Assembly (NCBI GenBank): GCA_937902275.1
Contig: CALFNW010000086.1
Location: 1 to 35,826 of the forward strand
Source of the DNA: UBA4717 sp002404395
Lineage (GTDB): Bacteria; Bacillota; Clostridia; Oscillospirales; CAG-272
DNA length: 35,826 bases
Reading direction: 5' to 3'
Positions 32,266-35,826 of this stretch are shown here, piece by piece (position 1 is the stretch's first letter; each line of letters begins with the position of its first letter). Made by a program: the position numbers and the translations under genes. Under the pieces are notes generated by a model. It had not been told where the DNA came from and ran no database searches. It worked only from the letters and a program-made list of their open reading frames with translations.

Positions 32266-32294
32266 ATTATATCAGACAGCATTGGAAATGTCTA
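32266..32294 (-). promoter_or_regulatory. Promoter of the ECF transporter operon
   Basis: On the minus strand TAGACA (32294-32289), 17 bp, TATAAT (32271-32266). The divergent AraC gene has a TATAAT at 32335-32340 on the plus strand without a clear -35, consistent with an activated promoter. Confidence 0.7.
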
Positions 32295-32364
32295 TTCCGA
32301 ACGGTCAATCAAGTCCCGAAATGACATTGAATTATATAATCGAAAATTTGAAAGGAATTGCGAT

Positions 32365-33354
32365 ATGAATACAGCCGAAATATTCAGAGAATGTCGACGC
32401 CTTCCCGGCGTCAGCGTCACCGTGAACGAAGAATATGCAGAGCTGATCCTGTCGACCGAAAGCGGAAACGGCAGAATGCAATTTGTGCCTTTGTTCGAAG
32501 GGGTCACTTTGGCTGTGATCGAGGTACATTCGGCGTCGTGGCCGGCGCCAAAGCTCCGAAGATCAACTCCCGATGCCAATGGACCGCTCATTATCAACTA
32601 CTGTATTCGCGGCAGATGCGAGGTCATGCTGAATGATAACAAGAGCGTATTCCTCTCAGCCGGACAGATCTCACTTACGGAGAAATTTGCACAGTGTCAA
32701 TACGTCTATCCTGGTGGATTGTATGAAGGAATCGAACTGTTTATTGATCCCGAAGCGGTTCGGGACGGCGTTGCGGTGCTGCGTGATTATTTCGGGCTCG
32801 ATACAGAGGAGCTGAGCAAGCGTTATTGTAAGGGCGGAGATACATTTATCGCCACATTGCCGCTTGCGCCGGAACTGTTGAAAAGACTGTACGTACTGCA
32901 AAGTGAGGACGATCCTGCAAACAAGGTCGGAATGAAAACCGGGGTGATCGACTTGCTTGCCATACTATTATATGACCGTCTGCTGCCAAAGGGAGGCAAG
33001 CAGGTCTATTACACGCGTTTTCAGGTGGAGATCGCAAGACAGATCGAATCGATCATTGCGGCAGACCTGTCACATTCGCACACTGTGCGGGAATTTTCCT
33101 TGCAGTTCGGTATCAGTGAAGGCAGTATCAAGAATTACTTTTCGGGCGTGTTCGGGCAGAGCATTTCACGGTACACAGCGCACAAACGCATGATGTACGC
33201 GGCAGAGCTTCTCGGGAAAAACGAGTTGTCTGTAATAGAGATCGCCGGCAATGTGGGATATGAGAGCCAAAGCAAATTTGCATCTGCTTTCCGGCGGGAG
33301 TTCGGTCTGCCGCCGGTTGAATACCGAAAAAAGAAAAAGGTATCCGGCATATGA
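32365..33354 (+). CDS. AraC-family transcriptional regulator
   Basis: 329 residues; AAAGGA lies about 9 bases before ATG 32365. The N-terminal two thirds is a ligand-sensing domain with a cupin-like stretch ('LIINYCIRGRCEVMLNDNKS' near 74-93). The C-terminal 100 residues hold the double helix-turn-helix: 'VREFSLQFGISEGSIKNYFS' and 'SVIEIAGNVGYESQSKFASA', ending in the full 'FRREFGLPPVEYRKK'. The second motif is a close family match. It is divergent from the MptD-type ECF operon and probably activates or represses it in response to the transported compound. Unlike the AraC protein at 21804 its C terminus is complete. Confidence 0.92.
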   Translation: MNTAEIFRECRRLPGVSVTVNEEYAELILSTESGNGRMQFVPLFEGVTLAVIEVHSASWPAPKLRRSTPDANGPLIINYCIRGRCEVMLNDNKSVFLSAGQISLTEKFAQCQYVYPGGLYEGIELFIDPEAVRDGVAVLRDYFGLDTEELSKRYCKGGDTFIATLPLAPELLKRLYVLQSEDDPANKVGMKTGVIDLLAILLYDRLLPKGGKQVYYTRFQVEIARQIESIIAADLSHSHTVREFSLQFGISEGSIKNYFSGVFGQSISRYTAHKRMMYAAELLGKNELSVIEIAGNVGYESQSKFASAFRREFGLPPVEYRKKKKVSGI

Positions 33355-33776
33355 TGATCGATGCAACAGGATCCTCGGACAAAAAGCTGCTGACGGATCA
33401 TTCGTGCACGAAAAAAGCAAAGCCTGTACCGGTCAAATGATAGATACGGGCTTTGATACGCATATTTGTCAGCGTTACGCTCAATAATCAATATAACTTA
33501 AAGATACTCTTTACCGGAAGCATGCAGTTTTATGCCGTTCACGTCCCTTCAAAAAGAATTATAAAGTAACGATCAGGCCTTCCGCCCTGCCGCCGAGCGT
33601 GAAATAACGGTAGGCTCGACACCGCTTTGACAAATCCGTTTGATAAAAATAAAAACCATGCCGAAAGCATGGTTTTTATTTTTGGCGGGGTGCATACTAA
33701 ATCCTTTTGTCTAATAAAAGAATATATTTTTCCATTAGTTTTCCTTATTTCTAAAGTGCTCATAATAATCTCCGCA
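33355..33776. other. Gene-free interval between AraC and AbiE genes
   Basis: 422 bases without a supported gene. A weak 10-bp hairpin AAAGCCTGTA/TACGGGCTTT (33419-33454) may end the AraC transcript but lacks a T-run. The strong hairpin at 33645-33683 ends the AbiE operon. From about 33700 the sequence becomes visibly AT-richer. I see no promoter or repeat array. Confidence 0.6.
33645..33683 (-). terminator. Bidirectional terminator after the AbiE operon
   Basis: A perfect 17-bp stem (33645-33661 with 33667-33683) and 5-nt loop, with GCATGG at the core and A/T-rich ends, works in both directions. Confidence 0.9.
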
Positions 33777-34601
33777 TCATTCCATCAACGTTTTCAGCAC
33801 TACCAGAATTTGGTTATACTCAATACCCTGTGCATAGCCAAACTGCTTGCGGTATTTATCCCACATCGTTTTGAGCTCCGGGCTTTCTTCGATATTTTGC
33901 AGGATAGCAGGTACATCCGCGATCTGCTCTGAAGTTCCACGATGATTTGCCGTTGCCTTTAACGCCTCTGCGAACACCGCCTTATCAAATTTCTGTGTTG
34001 TTGTCAGTATGTAGGCATCATAAAAATCTCTTGGACGGGTGTTGAACACACCACGCCGCAAAATGGTTTCTACTTTTTCTGCAATAACTGTTTCAATGTT
34101 GTATGCCCACAGCTCGTAGGATTTCTCATCGTCGAAGATTTCCGAAAACTGATACGATATTGCATGGGGCGTGATGGCATCGCCCGTGGAAACGTCAATG
34201 CTCAGCGGTGTGAGCAAGGTATCAAACTTTGCGTTCATCATCACGCGGTAGCCACCGTAAATATCATCCTCACGGATGGGGGAGATTGTGCCAATCTCAA
34301 ACACCACACCATCGTCAAAAGGAACATCACAAATTTCTTCCAAAGCGCTGCGAATTGCTTCCGGTGTAAGAGGAAGGTTTTTGAGCGTGGTATCCATATC
34401 CATGGTTGCGCGGTTGTCGAGTCCGACAATGGCAGCTACCAACATACCGCCCTTTAATACAAACTTTTCTTTGTATTCGGAAGCGGAAAGGCGGACAAGC
34501 AAACGCTCAAACATATAGTTTTGCAAAATGACCTGTGCAGGGATATTCTTCTGTTTTGCAATATTGCGAATTTTCGCTTTCAGACTCATTGCTTTACTCA
34601 C
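33777..34601 (-). CDS. abiEii: AbiEii-family nucleotidyltransferase toxin (type IV toxin-antitoxin)
   Basis: 274 residues. The start is a GTG at 34601: GGAGGTG is 7 bases upstream, whereas the ATG at 34589 is too far from it, and GTGA overlaps the antitoxin stop. The nucleotidyltransferase signature is 'VLKGGMLV' (about 48-55) and 'MDMDTTLKN' with D68 and D70 as metal ligands; further on 'EKVETILRRG' and 'RPRDFYDAYIL' match the conserved C-terminal AbiEii motifs. In AbiE systems the toxin transfers nucleotides (probably to tRNA) and stops growth, aborting phage infection. All key motifs are intact, so it is probably active. Confidence 0.93.
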   Translation of the reverse strand: MSKAMSLKAKIRNIAKQKNIPAQVILQNYMFERLLVRLSASEYKEKFVLKGGMLVAAIVGLDNRATMDMDTTLKNLPLTPEAIRSALEEICDVPFDDGVVFEIGTISPIREDDIYGGYRVMMNAKFDTLLTPLSIDVSTGDAITPHAISYQFSEIFDDEKSYELWAYNIETVIAEKVETILRRGVFNTRPRDFYDAYILTTTQKFDKAVFAEALKATANHRGTSEQIADVPAILQNIEESPELKTMWDKYRKQFGYAQGIEYNQILVVLKTLME

Positions 34602-35191
34602 AGAAGCACCTCCAAATACTGACGCAATATTTTTTCAACACGCAACTGTTTTGCGTAAGAGTTCAGTTTATTCAAATCTTTCTTTGGGTTAGCAGCATAC
34701 AGTTTTAATGCCGCAAGGAATGTTTCTGTTCCCAATTTGTTACGGCTGCGAATGACATCGCAGATTGTGCGTTCAAGATCGTATGCAGTGACATCATTTC
34801 CTGCAGGCGTCTTCAGCGTTGTTTTGCCAAGCTCAAACAATTCGTGTTTGATGTAATATACCTTGCATTCGGATTTTATTGCAGCTGATGGAATACAACC
34901 GGACGGTGCAGTAACCGTATGTTCAAACGGTGTGCGATCAGAAATACCATGAAGGTAAAGTGCCGTTTCATGAGAAAAAATGACTTTTTCAGATCGATTG
35001 CTGATCGCCAGCAACTCGTCCTGCATATCATCGGGAAGAATGTACTGACCTTTAACAATGCGATGGATTTTATCATCTTTGCACAGCTTATAAAGCATCG
35101 CTTTGGAGATGCCGTGTTGTGCTGCTATTTTCGTTTCAATAATTCCGCCATGCGCTTTTGCAATAGCGGTGAGTTCAGTCATATAATCCAT
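34598..35191 (-). CDS. abiEi: AbiEi-family antitoxin and autoregulator
   Basis: 197 residues; GAGG lies 7 bases before ATG 35191. The N-terminal winged helix ('GGIIETKIAAQHGISKAMLY' at about 15-34, then 'DDKIHRIVKGQYILP') is the AbiEi antitoxin DNA-binding domain. The C-terminal part, 'SHETALYLHGISDRTPFEH' and onward to 'YDLERTICDVIRSRNKLGTE', matches the AbiEi C-terminal domain. Type IV antitoxins counter the toxin without binding it and repress their own promoter through repeats. It overlaps the toxin gene by 4 nt. Direct repeats flanking its -10 are candidate operators. Confidence 0.93.
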   Translation of the reverse strand: MDYMTELTAIAKAHGGIIETKIAAQHGISKAMLYKLCKDDKIHRIVKGQYILPDDMQDELLAISNRSEKVIFSHETALYLHGISDRTPFEHTVTAPSGCIPSAAIKSECKVYYIKHELFELGKTTLKTPAGNDVTAYDLERTICDVIRSRNKLGTETFLAALKLYAANPKKDLNKLNSYAKQLRVEKILRQYLEVLL

Positions 35192-35207
35192 ACACTTACC
35201 TCAGCTA

Positions 35208-35251
35208 TCATAATTAAATAATATTATACTCATAATTACGATTAAAGTCAA
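35208..35251 (-). promoter_or_regulatory. AbiE promoter with two TCATAATTA repeats flanking the -10
   Basis: On the minus strand TTGACT (35251-35246), 17 bp, TATAAT (35228-35223). TCATAATTA occurs at 35208-35216 and 35230-35238, 22 bp apart (two helical turns), one in the spacer and one after the start. AbiEi proteins are known to autoregulate through repeats at their promoter. Confidence 0.7.
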
Positions 35252-35389
35252 TATATCATTGAAAACATTCGGAAAATATTTGCAATTAAATTACGATATA
35301 AGTAAACAGAAGTCTAAAGCGACACATTTGCTATACACCAAAAATCGAACAACGACAAAGGAACTTAATTCGCACTTTATGCACCTACC

Positions 35390-35419
35390 TTGACAAAAGT
35401 TTCCTGCGTATGGTATAAT
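35390..35419 (+). promoter_or_regulatory. Orphan plus-strand promoter facing the tRNA genes
   Basis: TTGACA (35390-35395), 18 bp, TATAAT (35414-35419). No plus-strand gene follows in the window; the transcript would start inside the hairpin at 35420-35463 and run antisense through both tRNA-Ser genes. Confidence 0.55.
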
Positions 35420-35463
35420 AAAACTGAGCAATGACGCCGAATTTTGCGTCATTGCTCAGTTTT
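35420..35463 (-). terminator. Terminator of the tRNA-Ser genes
   Basis: A perfect 18-bp stem (35420-35437 with 35446-35463) and 8-nt loop; on the minus strand it ends in TTTTATTATA. It lies 6 bp past the CCA end of tRNA-Ser(GCU). Confidence 0.9.
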
Positions 35464-35468
35464 GAAAA

Positions 35469-35560
35469 TGGCGGAGAAGGAGAGATTTGAACTCTCGCGC
35501 CGGTTATCCCGACCTACACCCTTAGCAGGGGCGCCTCTTCGGCCTCTTGAGTACTTCTCC
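35469..35560 (-). tRNA. tRNA-Ser (anticodon GCU)
   Basis: 92 nt with encoded CCA (35471-35469). The acceptor stem GGAGAAG/CTTCTCC, an anticodon loop CTGCTAA with GCU, a long class II variable arm and GTTCAAATC T-loop are all visible. It decodes AGC/AGU. It is probably co-transcribed with the tRNA-Ser(UGA) just upstream. Confidence 0.96.
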
Positions 35561-35594
35561 GAATTTGAAAGATATTACGCCGATTTCGGAAAAA

Positions 35595-35683
35595 TGGCGG
35601 AGGGAGTGGGATTCGAACCCACGGCTCCGTGAAGAGTCACTGGTTTTCAAGACCAGCTCCTTAAACCGCTCGGACATCCCTCC
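35595..35683 (-). tRNA. tRNA-Ser (anticodon UGA)
   Basis: 89 nt with encoded CCA. Acceptor stem GGAGGGA/TCCCTCC-like, anticodon loop CTTGAAA with UGA in a CTGGT/ACCAG stem, long variable arm, and T-arm GGGTTCGAATCCC. It decodes UCN codons. The gene lies 34 bp before tRNA-Ser(GCU) in transcription order, downstream of a strong promoter. Confidence 0.96.
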
Positions 35684-35712
35684 GTATCGACGGTCGGCTA
35701 AACAACGTGACT

Positions 35713-35741
35713 ATTCTACCACAACAATCGTGCTTTGTCAA
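35713..35741 (-). promoter_or_regulatory. Promoter of the tRNA-Ser pair
   Basis: On the minus strand TTGACA (35741-35736), 17 bp, TAGAAT (35718-35713). The start near 35705 is about 20 bases before the first tRNA, as usual for stable RNA operons. Bases 35742-35826 are AT-rich with nothing else identified. Confidence 0.8.
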
Positions 35742-35826
35742 GTACTAATTTATCTTTTTTATTAAAATCATGTGTAGGATTACAATAGATGTGTTACAGA
35801 GAATAAAAAAAGAGTGACGAAAGGAG

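Noticed and set aside
35444..35632. Plus-strand ORF of 62 residues with 'GVGFEPT'-like text
   Set aside because: It is the antisense of the two tRNA-Ser genes, a well-known artefact of tRNA regions.
1..35826. CRISPR array, insertion sequence, integrase or replication origin
   Set aside because: No regularly spaced direct repeats, transposase, recombinase or DnaA-box cluster was seen.
1..35826. Similarity between the window's first ~50 bases and the reverse complement of its last ~70 bases (T-rich, TCTATTGTAA)
   Set aside because: Only short low-complexity matches; not enough to call an inverted repeat.

Overview
The window looks like a chromosomal segment of an anaerobic Firmicute of class Clostridia, most likely an Oscillospiraceae/Ruminococcaceae-type gut bacterium. 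The signs are strong GGAGG ribosome sites, near-consensus TTGACA-N17-TATAAT promoters, type I dockerins on secreted proteins, a YerC-type TrpR relative, a giant 2-hydroxyacyl-CoA dehydratase activase, a MptD-type ECF transporter and CCA-encoding tRNAs. Species is not determinable by eye.

Layout. (1) 0.1-2.7 kb: a TetR-family regulator followed by an oleate hydratase with its own promoter. (2) 2.9-11.1 kb, minus strand: two large secreted, dockerin-bearing, right-handed beta-helix proteins (1591 and 964 aa). They share a repeated, unrecognised beta-type module (six copies in total), and the larger one also carries a Big_2 domain and a degenerate SGNH-like domain. (3) 11.1-15.5 kb: a cytoplasmic GH36-like glycosidase, a LysR regulator and a divergent sodium:solute symporter of PutP type. 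(4) 15.5-20.5 kb: a YerC-like repressor and a 1449-aa fused double-activase/dehydratase-like iron-sulfur protein. (5) 20.6-22.6 kb: a short GH29 alpha-L-fucosidase divergent from an AraC regulator with a clipped C terminus. (6) 22.7-24.2 kb: an unassigned protein ending in a domain that resembles the RNA polymerase alpha C-terminal domain.

(7) 24.4-29.3 kb is the least ordinary part. It is a plus-strand operon with a small basic peptide, two alpha/beta hydrolases, two proteins of the L-2-amino-thiazoline-4-carboxylate (ATC) hydrolase family, a GNAT acetyltransferase, a membrane protein, and two gene remnants, one with a methyltransferase-like N terminus. (8) 29.4-33.4 kb: a convergent three-gene ECF transporter operon (S, T and fused A1-A2 components) with a divergent AraC regulator. 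A GTTAG-N6-CTAAC palindrome occurs in the leader of operon 7 and at the promoter of operon 8, so the two may be co-regulated. (9) 33.6-35.7 kb: a type IV AbiE toxin-antitoxin pair, which looks AT-richer than the rest, next to two tRNA-Ser genes (GCU and UGA) on the minus strand.

Functional reading. Regions 2, 3 and 5 fit secreted glycan binding or degradation followed by intracellular sugar release. Region 1 fits fatty-acid hydration and detoxification. Regions 7 and 8 together are the best candidate for an undescribed small-molecule uptake and processing system. All assignments come from reading translated sequence and motifs; no database search was run.
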